From contig JBPJFZ010000002.1 of assembly GCA_051208035.1 (NCBI GenBank), positions 124,001 to 188,000 on the forward strand: 64,000 nucleotides of DNA. Direction: 5' to 3'. The notes under the pieces are model-generated. The model was not told the origin of the DNA and did not search any database. It worked only from the letters and a program-made list of their open reading frames with translations. Positions 10,075-17,929 of this stretch are shown here, piece by piece. Positions within the stretch are counted from its first letter, which is position 1. Every line of letters starts with the position of its first letter. This DNA comes from JACKOB01 sp024234575. Lineage in GTDB: Bacteria > Pseudomonadota > Gammaproteobacteria > Pseudomonadales > Oleiphilaceae. Both the position numbers and the translations under genes were made by a program.

Positions 10075-11520
10075 TTATCGGACAAAGATAGAATAGATTA
10101 TTTTGTGTACAAATGTGCCGTATGGAGGGAAGATAAATTTCCCGCTGTTAAACTTCTGTTTGGAGAACACGCCCTTGTGGTTGGTTAATGTGAGGAAGCC
10201 CTCATAACCATGATAGTGACCCATACCTGAATCACCCACTCCGCCAAAAGGCATGTCGTCCTGTGCTACGTGCATCAGGGTGTCATTTATGCAGGCGCCA
10301 CCAGATTGGGTTCTGTCTAATACGTACTGTTGTACTTTCTTATCGTAACCAAAATAGTAAAGAGCTAAAGGTTTTGGGCGATCATTAATGTAGTCGATTG
10401 CTTCGTCTAGTGAATTGTAAGTAATAACCGGCAGAATCGGGCCAAAGATTTCTTCCTGCATCACCAGCATGTTTTCTTTCGGGTTGATGATCAGGTGGAT
10501 TGGCATCTTGCGGGTGCCTTGGCTCATATCCTCGTTGGCGGGATTTACCTCAATCACTGTTGCGCCTTTGTTGCGGGCATCTTCAACATACTTCTGAAGA
10601 CGCTTGTACTGTCTGTCATCGATAATGCTGGTGTAATCGCCATTATTTTTGATAGATGAAAACATCTTGCCGAAACTATCCTGAAATGAATCGACAAATT
10701 GCTCAACGCGGTCTGCAGGGCAGAGAACATAATCGGGTGCAACACAGGTCTGGCCAGAGTTGAAGGCCTTACCAAATGCAAGCCTTTCTGCGGCATCTAC
10801 CATTGGTACATCTGGGGAGATAATGGCTGGTGATTTGCCGCCAAGCTCCAGCGTCACAGGCGTCAGGTTTTCAGCTGCCGCACGCATCACGTGTCTGCCA
10901 ACCGCTGTGGAGCCGGTGAATAAAATGTGGTCAAACTTTTTGCGTGAAAACTCAGCCGCGACTTCTGCATCACCGTTTACAACGCACACCAGATTTTCAT
11001 TGAAGGTGCTTTCCATCAGTTCCTGGAAGAGCGCGGATGTGTGCGGAGTGTATTCACTCATCTTGATCATCGCTCTATTACCCGCCGCCAATGCCGCCGC
11101 AAGAGGGCCAACTGCCAGATAGAGAGGGTAGTTCCAGGGAACAATGATGCCGACAACACCAAGCGGCTGATAATGTACAGTGTTGCTGGCTGGCTGGAAT
11201 AAGAGTGATACGTGGCGCTTGGAAGGCTTCATCCAGGTGCCGACATTCTTGATAGCGTAATTGATACCTTCTACCGAGGGCATCAGCTCAGCGAGCATGG
11301 TTTCATCTTCTGAACGACAGCTAAAATCGTCGTTAATGGCATCAATCAGGCGGTTCTTGTTTTTTAGCAAGACATCTTTTAGGCGTTTGAGATTTTCTTT
11401 ACGCTCGGCAAGCGTTGGGCATTGATTGCTGCGAAAGGCAGATTTTTGCCCATTAAATGCTTTGTTGAGGTGCTGTATTTGTTTTTTGCTTTCGGTTAAC
11501 TGAACAACATCTGCGATCAT
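10075..11520 (-). CDS. Coniferyl-aldehyde-type aldehyde dehydrogenase
   Basis: NAD(P)-dependent oxidation of an aldehyde to the acid. The 481-residue protein belongs to the ALDH superfamily, nearest to the coniferyl aldehyde dehydrogenase (CalB-like) group. The catalytic glutamate lies in TLELGGKSP, the catalytic cysteine in NSGQTCVAPDYV, the cofactor site in FTGSTAVGRHV, and the conserved EEIFGPILPV motif is in the C-terminal half. ATG with AGGAG upstream. It is divergent from a TetR-type regulator and its promoter overlaps two palindromes (11630-11667), so control by that regulator is likely. The name implies only family membership; the real substrate may be a fatty or terpenoid aldehyde. 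Confidence 0.9.
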   Translation of the reverse strand: MIADVVQLTESKKQIQHLNKAFNGQKSAFRSNQCPTLAERKENLKRLKDVLLKNKNRLIDAINDDFSCRSEDETMLAELMPSVEGINYAIKNVGTWMKPSKRHVSLLFQPASNTVHYQPLGVVGIIVPWNYPLYLAVGPLAAALAAGNRAMIKMSEYTPHTSALFQELMESTFNENLVCVVNGDAEVAAEFSRKKFDHILFTGSTAVGRHVMRAAAENLTPVTLELGGKSPAIISPDVPMVDAAERLAFGKAFNSGQTCVAPDYVLCPADRVEQFVDSFQDSFGKMFSSIKNNGDYTSIIDDRQYKRLQKYVEDARNKGATVIEVNPANEDMSQGTRKMPIHLIINPKENMLVMQEEIFGPILPVITYNSLDEAIDYINDRPKPLALYYFGYDKKVQQYVLDRTQSGGACINDTLMHVAQDDMPFGGVGDSGMGHYHGYEGFLTLTNHKGVFSKQKFNSGKFIFPPYGTFVHKIIYSIFVR

Positions 11521-11629
11521 AGCGCAACTCCTGCCTGTAGATTTATTTTTGGGGTGCGTTCTTTGAGGCGATTTTCAGGTGTGTTGCCTCGCTTTTGCTA
11601 CCCTTCTCCTAAACTATGAGGTTTATTTT

Positions 11630-11667
11630 TAGAGTTTATGCTCTATTTGTCAAGAGTAATTGCTCTA
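11630..11667. promoter_or_regulatory. Tandem palindromic operator over the aldehyde dehydrogenase promoter
   Basis: Two 16-base imperfect palindromes share the form (T/A)AGAGT-NNN-TGCTCTA: one at 11630-11645 and one at 11652-11667, with a 22-base centre-to-centre spacing (two helical turns). Between them on the minus strand is a perfect -35 box TTGACA (complement of 11648-11653). A weak -10 (TAAAAA) lies 16 bases further on, so both the -35 and the spacer are covered. This is the layout expected for repression, probably by the divergent TetR-type regulator. Confidence 0.7.
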
Positions 11668-11866
11668 AATTGTTTGAATTGTCACCAAATGTGAGTGTGC
11701 GTCGCTTGTTTGGTGATTGGTTTAGGGTGACAGCGTGGTAAGCGCTTTGTTGATCTCTGGCGTAGCTCTGTTTAATAGTGGGTATTTATTTTTCTTGAAA
11801 GCCTTATAATCACGGGAATTTTTCTTAGGCATGTAATTTGTGTCGGTCGGGTTTAAGTGGGTAGTA

Positions 11867-12517
11867 ATGAAAACCAAAGATAAAATAATATTGGCCAGTC
11901 TCGATTTGTTTAATGAAAAAGGCGAGAGGAATGTGACGACCAATCACATCGCCGCGCATCTGAATATGTCGCCGGGCAACCTGTATTACCATTTTCGTAA
12001 CAAGACGGACATCATCTACGAGATTTTTCTGCAGTACGAAATGCTGGTAGATCATTATTTGAGGCTACCAAGCAATTCTGATTTAACCATTGAGCACATG
12101 GTCTTCTATCTTGAGTCTGTCTTTGATGGATTGTGGAGTTATCGTTTCTTTCATCGTGACCTGGAGTATTTGCTTGATTGCGATCAGCGCCTGCGTCGCG
12201 ATTACCGCGAATTCACCATGCGCTGTATGCAAAGTATCGTCACCATATTAAAACGGTTGCAGAAAAGTGGTGTAATCGTGCCCATGGAAGATGATTTTGT
12301 TTCGGCGATGGCGCTTAATGTTTGGCTTGCGATCACGAACTGGATGGCGTTTTTGAAGACCGCACATGCCGGTGAAGAGAATAATGTCATCACCAAAGAC
12401 ATGTTAAAAAGCGGGATATATCAGGTGATTATTCTCGAGTTGCCGTACATCGCAGAGGGGCATAGAGATAAAGTGCTCACGTTAAAAGAAAAGTATCGTC
12501 CGCAACCCTTTGTATAA
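11867..12517 (+). CDS. TetR-family transcriptional regulator
   Basis: A 216-residue repressor from the ATG at 11867; an in-frame GTG at 11840 would add nine residues that do not look like part of the domain. The N-terminal helix-turn-helix is clear (ILASLDLFNEKGERNVTTNHIAAHLNMSPGNLYYHFRNKTDI, residues about 8-50). The C-terminal ligand and dimer domain is rich in aromatic residues, as in regulators that sense hydrophobic molecules. It is divergent from the aldehyde dehydrogenase, and the intergenic palindromes are its probable sites. I recall the same pairing in PAO1 (PA0366-PA0367). Confidence 0.88.
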   Translation: MKTKDKIILASLDLFNEKGERNVTTNHIAAHLNMSPGNLYYHFRNKTDIIYEIFLQYEMLVDHYLRLPSNSDLTIEHMVFYLESVFDGLWSYRFFHRDLEYLLDCDQRLRRDYREFTMRCMQSIVTILKRLQKSGVIVPMEDDFVSAMALNVWLAITNWMAFLKTAHAGEENNVITKDMLKSGIYQVIILELPYIAEGHRDKVLTLKEKYRPQPFV

Positions 12518-12583
12518 TAAGAACTGTTCTCAAAAGACAATTCTGACCAAAAGTTAATAATTGTCAAAATCACTATTTGACGA

Positions 12584-12613
12584 TTGAACTTGCAATACAG
12601 GATGTTGTCTAAT
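12584..12613 (+). promoter_or_regulatory. Sigma-E/AlgU-type promoter
   Basis: GAACTT at 12586-12591, a 16-base spacer and TCTAA at 12608-12612 match the RpoE/AlgU consensus (GAACTT-N16-TCTRA) exactly. Transcription should start near 12619-12621, ahead of the small RNA and its terminator. A sigma-70 reading (TTGAAC-N18-TCTAAT) is possible but weaker. Confidence 0.75.
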
Positions 12614-12619
12614 CGAGTT

Positions 12620-12744
12620 ACGAGGAGGCTAATGGAATGCGATCATTCGTTGGCTGAATCCTTTGTACAGATCCCCGTGAGATGTACATCGCAGTTAAAC
12701 CCTAGCGTTAATGCCCTGTACCGGAAGTACGGGGCCTTTTTTTA
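12620..12744 (+). ncRNA. Probable ErsA/Spot 42-position small RNA
   Basis: A transcript of about 125 bases is bounded by the sigma-E-type promoter at 12584-12613 and a strong terminator at 12713-12743. It lies tail-to-tail with engB, exactly where spf (Spot 42) lies in E. coli and ersA in Pseudomonas (between polA and engB). ErsA is about 130 bases and needs AlgU/sigma-22. An internal hairpin formed by TGTACA (12664-12669) and TGTACA (12683-12688) presents a 13-base loop containing CCCC, a plausible seed for pairing with ribosome sites. polA is not next to it here; the TetR gene is. Identity rests on position, promoter, length and structure, not on sequence alignment. Confidence 0.65.
12713..12743 (+). 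terminator. Rho-independent terminator of the small RNA
   Basis: GCCCTGTAC (12713-12721) pairs with GTACGGGGC (12727-12735) around a 5-base loop, nine pairs with one G-U, followed by seven Ts (12737-12743). No protein gene immediately upstream needs it; the TetR stop is almost 200 bases away. Confidence 0.9.
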
Positions 12745-12770
12745 TCTGAAGTCTGCTTGGGGGCATTTAG

Positions 12771-13442
12771 TCAGTGGTTTTCAGGTTCAATGTCTGGCAC
12801 ATCTTCTGGGGTGTCGATGTCCTCTGCACCAAGCCATAAGTCAAGATAGCGGTAAACAGCCTCAACACCGGTTGGCTTCATCGATGAAAACAGTTCTATG
12901 CCTACCAGACTCTGATGCTTGCTGAGAGTCTTTTTGATGCTTAATAGGGTGTTCTTGGCTGGCCCTAGCTTTAATTTGTCAGCTTTAGTCAGCAAAATAA
13001 GCAATGGCAGGCCTGTCTTGTCGCACCATTCAGTCATCATCTGGTCAAACTCGGTCATTGGATGCCGGATATCCATGAGCAGTACCAGTCCTTTAAGGCA
13101 CTTTCTATTTCGCAAGTAGTCATCGAGGTGTTTTTGCCAGTCAAGTTTTACCGCCAGCGGTACTTTTGCGAAGCCATATCCGGGCAAATCGACCAGCTTT
13201 CGTCCTTCAACGTTCAGTCCAAAAAAGTTGATCAGCTGTGTACGGCCTGGGGTTTTACTGGTTCTGGCCAACTTTTTCTGTCGTGTCAACGCATTGATTG
13301 CGCTAGATTTTCCAGCGTTAGATCTGCCGGCAAAAGCGACCTCCGCACCGCTATCTACGGGGCATTGGCTGAGTTTTGCTGCGCTTTTTATGAATTGAGC
13401 TGAGTCATAAGCGACGCGTTTCCGGCTTGGTGTTTCCGACAT
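12771..13442 (-). CDS. engB: Ribosome-assembly GTPase EngB/YihA
   Basis: Essential GTP-binding protein needed for late 50S assembly. From the ATG at 13442 (MSETPSRKR) the protein has 223 residues, close to the family length. A longer reading from a TTG at 13484 has no ribosome site. G1 is GRSNAGKSS, the switch region is [15 protein letters not shown]3 is DLPGYG, G4 is LTKADK and G5 is the SSMKPTG region. The C-terminal tail is acidic. It is divergent from cytochrome c4 and convergent with the small RNA, matching the Pseudomonas order engB-cc4-dsbA. Confidence 0.96.
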   Translation of the reverse strand: MSETPSRKRVAYDSAQFIKSAAKLSQCPVDSGAEVAFAGRSNAGKSSAINALTRQKKLARTSKTPGRTQLINFFGLNVEGRKLVDLPGYGFAKVPLAVKLDWQKHLDDYLRNRKCLKGLVLLMDIRHPMTEFDQMMTEWCDKTGLPLLILLTKADKLKLGPAKNTLLSIKKTLSKHQSLVGIELFSSMKPTGVEAVYRYLDLWLGAEDIDTPEDVPDIEPENH

Positions 13443-13779
13443 GATTGACTGTGCCTGTGTTGGAAGATTTAAGTTTGGTTGCAATAGTGTATAATGCTGG
13501 GCCTTTTAAAGCTCGGCCGCTATTATAGTGGTTTTTAAAGCATGTAAGCGAGTTGTCAGCGATATCATTGTGTATTGTGTGTCAAGATTACTCGTAGGTG
13601 TTGAATTGACCGGGTATTTACCTACAATTACACCCTATCGGGATTTTGCAGTTTATCTATTCATGGCAGGTGTAAACCTGAGTGTGCTGCCAGAGTCTGG
13701 GTCGAGAGATATAACGGTACTGATTTATGCGGGCTGAAACATCGGTTCGTAAGGCTTTGTCAAATTTGAAGAGTGAGTG
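13443..13779. other. Divergent intergenic region engB / cytochrome c4
   Basis: A gene-free stretch of about 340 bases. A perfect TATAAT at 13490-13495 (plus strand) is the only clear promoter-like box, but no good -35 stands 16-18 bases upstream. If used, it would give the cytochrome gene a leader of about 275 bases. I see no convincing riboswitch or small gene; the open frame at 13528-13737 has no ribosome site. Confidence 0.4.
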
Positions 13780-14391
13780 ATGTTAATGAAAAAACTTCTG
13801 GCGGGACTGGTCTTGGTGTTCGGCGTAGCAAATGTTGCCAGCGCAGCAGGTGATGCAGCAGCGGGTCAAGATAAAGTGGCAGTGTGTGCTGGCTGTCATG
13901 GTGCTGATGGTAACAGTGTAATGGCAAATTTCCCGAAGCTTGCTGGTTTGGGCGAAAAGTATTTGCTAAAGCAGATGAATGATATCAAGGCGGGCAAGCG
14001 TGTCGTTATCGAAATGACTGGGTTGTTGGATGCGATGACTGAGCAGGATTTGGCGGATGTTGCAGCTTATTACGACGCTAAAGTGATTGCAGCAGGCGTA
14101 GCTCCAGCGGATGCGGTTGAAAAAGGTCAGGCGCTTTATCGTGGAGGCAGTTTGGCAAAGTCAATACCGGCATGTAGTGCTTGCCACGCACCAAATGGTG
14201 CTGGCTATGAGCAGGCAGGCTTTCCTGCGTTGGCTGGTCAGCATGCGGCCTATGTGGAGGCGCAGTTGGTTAAGTTTCGGTCGGGTGATAGATCAAATGA
14301 TGGTGATGCACGAATCATGAGGGATATTGCGGCCAAGTTGTCTGATGTAGAAATCAAAGCGTTGTCGGGATACATTTCTGGTTTGCGTTAG
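13780..14391 (+). CDS. cc4: Di-heme cytochrome c4
   Basis: Periplasmic, membrane-associated electron carrier to terminal oxidases. The 203-residue precursor has a signal peptide ending at about ASAAG. It is built of two homologous cytochrome c domains, each with a heme site: CAGCH near residue 36 and CSACH near residue 136. Conserved FPKLAG and FPALAGQ segments follow each heme. The ATG at 13780 has AAGAG six bases upstream; ATG 13786 is an alternative. It is followed by a strong terminator and then dsbA. Confidence 0.95.
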   Translation: MLMKKLLAGLVLVFGVANVASAAGDAAAGQDKVAVCAGCHGADGNSVMANFPKLAGLGEKYLLKQMNDIKAGKRVVIEMTGLLDAMTEQDLADVAAYYDAKVIAAGVAPADAVEKGQALYRGGSLAKSIPACSACHAPNGAGYEQAGFPALAGQHAAYVEAQLVKFRSGDRSNDGDARIMRDIAAKLSDVEIKALSGYISGLR

Positions 14392-14409
14392 TGGTTTGGT
14401 GATTGTTAA

Positions 14410-14435
14410 AAAGCGGCGTAAAGCCGCTTTTTTTT
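14410..14435 (+). terminator. Rho-independent terminator after cytochrome c4
   Basis: AAAGCGGC (14410-14417) and GCCGCTTT (14423-14430) form an 8-bp stem with a 5-base loop and an uninterrupted T-run to 14435. It lies 18 bases after the stop. Confidence 0.93.
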
Positions 14436-14556
14436 CGCGTGTCGTACCCGTTCTTGCTTTGTAATGAACAAATTGTAATTTGGTATAGTGGATGTATAGG
14501 CTAGAGTTTGACGTTTACTGCGTTGGGTTTATAAATTTTATGTGTCGGGGGTTCTG

Positions 14557-15195
14557 ATGATCAGGGGTTTTATGTTGGGTGTGGCGTGCTTGTTGTCACT
14601 TTTCGCAGTTAATTTGGCGGCAGAAGAGGCGCCAGTCTGGCAGGAAGGTAAGCATTACGAAGTGTTGCCTTATCCTGTGCGTACAAGGGATGAGTCGAAA
14701 GTAGAGGTTGTTGAGTTGTTCTGGTATGGCTGTCCTCATTGTTATAGTTTCAATCCTTTAATACATTCATGGGCAGCGAAGCAAGATGCAGGTGTTGATT
14801 TCTGGTTGTCTCCAGCGGTGTTCGGTAAAGATTGGAAGGTTCATGCCCAAGCGTTTTATGCTTTAGAGGCGCTAGGTGTTAGGGAAAAGATGCATCAGCC
14901 ATTTTTTGATGCCTTGGTTCGAGATCGTAAACGTCTGACTAATGAAGATCAGCTGGCTGCATTCTTCGCAGGCGAGGGGGTTAGTGAGGAGGATTTTCGC
15001 AAAGCGTATAATTCTTTTTCAGTGAAGAGCAAGGTTGATCAGGCGGATGCCAGGGGTAAGAGTTATCGAGCAACCGGTGTGCCCGCGATGATCGTGAATG
15101 GCAAGTATCGTATTTCTGCAAGTTCTGCAGGCAGTAATGAGGCGATGCTGGAGGTTATAGACTATCTTGTAGAGAAAGAAAGAAAGCAGCAGTAG
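14557..15195 (+). CDS. dsbA: Thiol:disulfide interchange protein DsbA
   Basis: Periplasmic oxidase that introduces disulfide bonds into exported proteins. The precursor has 212 residues from the ATG at 14557, chosen over the GTG at 14542 because GGGGG lies six bases upstream. A signal peptide ends near LAAEEA. The thioredoxin-fold active site is WYGCPHCYSF (CPHC, residues about 58-61). The cis-proline loop is TGVPAMIVNGKY. It follows cytochrome c4, as in Pseudomonas, and has its own terminator downstream. No dsbB lies in the window. Confidence 0.95.
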   Translation: MIRGFMLGVACLLSLFAVNLAAEEAPVWQEGKHYEVLPYPVRTRDESKVEVVELFWYGCPHCYSFNPLIHSWAAKQDAGVDFWLSPAVFGKDWKVHAQAFYALEALGVREKMHQPFFDALVRDRKRLTNEDQLAAFFAGEGVSEEDFRKAYNSFSVKSKVDQADARGKSYRATGVPAMIVNGKYRISASSAGSNEAMLEVIDYLVEKERKQQ

Positions 15196-15214
15196 TCTTA
15201 AAGGGCGGTGTGTG

Positions 15215-15239
15215 AAAGCCTGCTTTATGCAGGCTTTTT
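15215..15239 (+). terminator. Rho-independent terminator after dsbA
   Basis: AAAGCCTGC (15215-15223) pairs with GCAGGCTTT (15229-15237) around a 5-base loop, ending in a T-run to 15239. It lies 20 bases after the dsbA stop and separates it from the nuclease gene. Confidence 0.9.
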
Positions 15240-15280
15240 CTTGTTTGAGTTGCGGTGATAGCCTGGGTTGTTGGATGTAG

Positions 15281-16150
15281 ATGCTTAAAAAAATAAAAGA
15301 AAAGATACGTTCTACTTTGTCATCAGAAGGCTTGCCTGGCACTGTGCGTGGTGCATCGTCCGGTGATGACCTGGCTGAAGAGTTTGAGCCGCAGCGGCAT
15401 ATCCGTTTGCTAACTTTTAATATTCAGGTTGGAATATCGACTTCAGCCTACCGGCATTATTTAACTCGCAGCTGGCAGCACGTCTTGCCGCATTCTGGGC
15501 GGACGTCGAATCTCGATAAAATAGGGCATCTCTTGAAGCGCTATGATGTCGTGGCCCTGCAGGAGGCTGATGGTGGCAGTTTGCGTAGCGGGTTCGTTAA
15601 TCAGGTTCAGTACCTGGCGGAGTCTGGCGGGTTTCCCTATTGGTATCAGCAATTAAATCGTAATCTTGGCAAGATTGCTCAGCATAGCAATGGATTGTTG
15701 AGTCGTTATCGGCCTATTGGTGTTGAGGATTATCGCCTGCCTGGGTTGATCCCTGGTCGGGGCGCGATAGTGGCAAAGTATGGTGTGGAAAGTGATCCTT
15801 TAGTGCTGGTAATGATGCATTTGTCATTAAGTGCCAAAGCACAAAGCAATCAGTTGTCCTATATTCGTGATTTGATCGATGGGTACCAGCATGTGGTGCT
15901 AATGGGGGATATGAATAATCATGCTGAGCAGCTGCTTTCAAATACGCCGCTTAAAAATTCAGGGCTGATTCCGCTGCCTGATTCTGCGTGTACGTTCCCA
16001 AGCTGGCGGCCTGAAAAGTCGTTGGATCACATACTTGTTTCGCCAACATTGCAGGTTAAACGAGCGGGTGTTGTGGAATTTCCTGTATCTGATCATCTTC
16101 CTATAGCGATGGATATTGCTTTGCCCGAAGGGTATCTGTCTCACTACTAG
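15281..16150 (+). CDS. Endonuclease/exonuclease/phosphatase-family protein
   Basis: A 289-residue protein of the metal-dependent EEP superfamily, which includes exonuclease III and phosphodiesterases. Visible motifs are LLTFNIQVG (metal-binding Asn), DVVALQEAD (Glu), RGAIVAKY, VMMHLSLS (His), VVLMGDMNNHA (catalytic Asp-Asn) and the C-terminal SLDHILVSP and VSDHLPIAMDI (catalytic His). There is no signal peptide; the first 40 residues are a charged extension. The PAO1 locus after dsbA carries a similar gene (PA5488, from memory). Whether it cuts nucleic acid or another phosphodiester is open. Confidence 0.88.
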   Translation: MLKKIKEKIRSTLSSEGLPGTVRGASSGDDLAEEFEPQRHIRLLTFNIQVGISTSAYRHYLTRSWQHVLPHSGRTSNLDKIGHLLKRYDVVALQEADGGSLRSGFVNQVQYLAESGGFPYWYQQLNRNLGKIAQHSNGLLSRYRPIGVEDYRLPGLIPGRGAIVAKYGVESDPLVLVMMHLSLSAKAQSNQLSYIRDLIDGYQHVVLMGDMNNHAEQLLSNTPLKNSGLIPLPDSACTFPSWRPEKSLDHILVSPTLQVKRAGVVEFPVSDHLPIAMDIALPEGYLSHY

Positions 16151-16183
16151 GTGATTGCAGGCGATATTCTCTGCTATAAGCAA

Positions 16184-16208
16184 AAAACCCAACACGAGGT
16201 TGGGTTTT
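16184..16208. terminator. Bidirectional terminator, nuclease gene / rpmBG
   Basis: AAAACCCAAC (16184-16193) and GTTGGGTTTT (16199-16208) form a perfect 10-bp stem with a 5-base loop. Read on the minus strand it is followed by more Ts, so it should end the rpmB-rpmG transcript; on the plus strand it can end the nuclease transcript. Confidence 0.9.
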
Positions 16209-16291
16209 CCGGTTGGAAACCAGATCTGTTTACCGCCGGGAAGTGAGTGACTCGCTTCGTTAGTGTCGGCTGTAAACTTAAGACGCAGGTC

Positions 16292-16447
16292 TTACTTGAT
16301 TTTGGCTTCTTTGTAGATCACATGCTGACGAACAACGGGATCAAATTTTTTGATTTCCATTTTTTCTGGCATGGTGCGCTTGTTCTTGGTCGTCGTGTAA
16401 AAGTGACCAGTACCCGCAGATGAAACTAATCTGATTTTATCTCGCAT
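16292..16447 (-). CDS. rpmG: 50S ribosomal protein L33
   Basis: Small basic protein of the large ribosomal subunit. Reading the minus strand from ATG 16447 gives 51 residues, [19 protein letters not shown] and onward through [19 protein letters not shown], the standard L33 length and pattern. It has none of the zinc-binding cysteines, so it is the C-minus form. It lies 11 bases after rpmB in the usual rpmB-rpmG operon. Confidence 0.97.
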   Translation of the reverse strand: MRDKIRLVSSAGTGHFYTTTKNKRTMPEKMEIKKFDPVVRQHVIYKEAKIK

Positions 16448-16458
16448 TGCCTGGCTCC

Positions 16459-16695
16459 TTAAATTTTCTCGCCACGGGCTCTCAAGTCAGCAAGAACTGA
16501 TTCGATTCCCCTTTTATCAATAATACGCATGCCTTTTGTAGAAATGCGCAGTTTTACAAATCGCTTCTCGCCTTCAACCCAAAAACGATGGGATTGTAGA
16601 TTAGGCAGAAAACGACGACGCGTTTTATTGTTCGCGTGTGATACATTATTTCCGGTTACTGGTCTTTTACCAGTAATCTGACAAACTCTAGACAT
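16459..16695 (-). CDS. rpmB: 50S ribosomal protein L28
   Basis: A 78-residue large-subunit protein starting [20 protein letters not shown] and ending with the typical [14 protein letters not shown]. It has a strong GGAGG ribosome site and is the first gene of the rpmB-rpmG operon. A TATACA hexamer on the minus strand (complement of 16756-16761) is a plausible -10 box about 60 bases upstream. The PAO1 chromosome has the same rpmG-rpmB-radC-coaBC order. Confidence 0.98.
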   Translation of the reverse strand: MSRVCQITGKRPVTGNNVSHANNKTRRRFLPNLQSHRFWVEGEKRFVKLRISTKGMRIIDKRGIESVLADLRARGEKI

Positions 16696-16962
16696 TTTGA
16701 CCTCGCCTCCAACCGTTGCGTTGGCAAATTCTCGAAAAATCCTGGCTCTCTCGACTGTATAAAACGTAAGTAATGAATGAAATCAGTAGGTTACGTTGGT
16801 TTTACGCATGATCTAACCAATATGCCAAATCATGAAAAATATACTGGCCAGAGAGGCCCTCCAAAAGAGCACGACTTTATACCAGAAAGATGTGTCAATG
16901 GCAAAATAATATCGTTTTTATTTGGTTGGAAAGCGGGTGTCATGTTGTAGAAAATTGCTGCG

Positions 16963-17637
16963 TTACAGTATCCCGTGTTCGGCAAACGAAAAAATATCCG
17001 GATCGCCAACAATAAAATGATCCAGGACTGCTATATCAAGCAGTGCCAGTGCATTCTTTATTTGTAGTGTGATTGATTTATCGGCCTGGCTAGGCTGGGC
17101 GTGCCCGCTAGGGTGGTTGTGAACCAGCATCACTGATTTTGCACCTTGGGTTAACGCTTGTTTGGCGACTTCTCTTGGGTAAACCGAGGCACTGTCGAGG
17201 GTTCCCCGGAATAGCTGTTCAAACTGAATAATTTTATTTTGTGTGTCCAGATAGATGCAGCAAAAAACTTCGTGAGACATATTTTTGAAATGCGCGCGGA
17301 GATAGTTTTTAACCTCGTTTGGACTGCTAAAAGCGTCTGTTGTCTGCATGTTTTCACAGAGGTAACGTTTGCTCATTTCTAAGACGGCTTGCAGTTGCAC
17401 ATATTTTGCGGGGCCTAGTCCTGCGCCTTCACAAAAAGTGGCTTCGCTGGCGGCAAATAATTTGCCTAGTGAGCCAAATCTTTGTAGTTGCTCCCGTGCG
17501 ATATCAACGGCTGTTTTTCCGGTAATTCCGGTACGAAGGAATATCGCTAAAAGTTCTGCATCACTGAGTGCGGCGGGTCCTTTGGTCAGGAGTTTTTCAC
17601 GGGGCCTTTCTGATTGTGGCCAGTGGCTGATTGTCAT
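16963..17637 (-). CDS. radC: RadC/JAB-domain protein (YicR type)
   Basis: A 224-residue protein of the RadC family. The N-terminal half has a UPF0758 helix-hairpin-helix region (RPREKLLTKGPAALSDAELLAIFLRTG, GLGPAKYVQLQAVLEM). The C-terminal half is a JAB/MPN metalloprotease-like domain with the metal motif HNHPSGHAQPSQAD. Its role is not established in any species; the old DNA-repair assignment was disproved in E. coli. It has an AAGGA ribosome site and is divergent from coaBC with a 292-base gap in which I see no further gene. Confidence 0.95.
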   Translation of the reverse strand: MTISHWPQSERPREKLLTKGPAALSDAELLAIFLRTGITGKTAVDIAREQLQRFGSLGKLFAASEATFCEGAGLGPAKYVQLQAVLEMSKRYLCENMQTTDAFSSPNEVKNYLRAHFKNMSHEVFCCIYLDTQNKIIQFEQLFRGTLDSASVYPREVAKQALTQGAKSVMLVHNHPSGHAQPSQADKSITLQIKNALALLDIAVLDHFIVGDPDIFSFAEHGIL

Positions 17638-17929
17638 TTTATCGTCCTTGATAAATGTGATGGGGTTGACTGCTGTGCACGAGGGCTTGCATCAATTTAG
17701 AGTGCATTGCCCTGGTTTTTTCATCCAGGAACGATTTTAAGCTAATCTCTCTTATATGGGGAGTGTTGTCTTGTAATGTTGTGATCTTAGCTGTGGGAAA
17801 TGGAGGATGGTAAACCTGGGTGTCAGCTTAAGCTAAGGTGCTTGTTTAAGATGGCCTATTTTATGGCTCGAGCCGTGAATTTTACTGTCTGCAGTGTTAT
17901 CTTAGCCGCATCACAACGAGAGTGGGTTT

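Noticed and set aside
12632..12925. An open frame starting ATG at 12632 with GAGGAGG just upstream, inside the small RNA
   Set aside because: The frame runs through the terminator and antisense into engB, and the ribosome site is only three bases from the ATG. A protein role is unlikely, although a dual-function RNA cannot be fully excluded.
13528..13737. A 69-codon frame between engB and cytochrome c4
   Set aside because: No ribosome site, no recognisable pattern, and it lies in the probable promoter and leader of the cytochrome gene.
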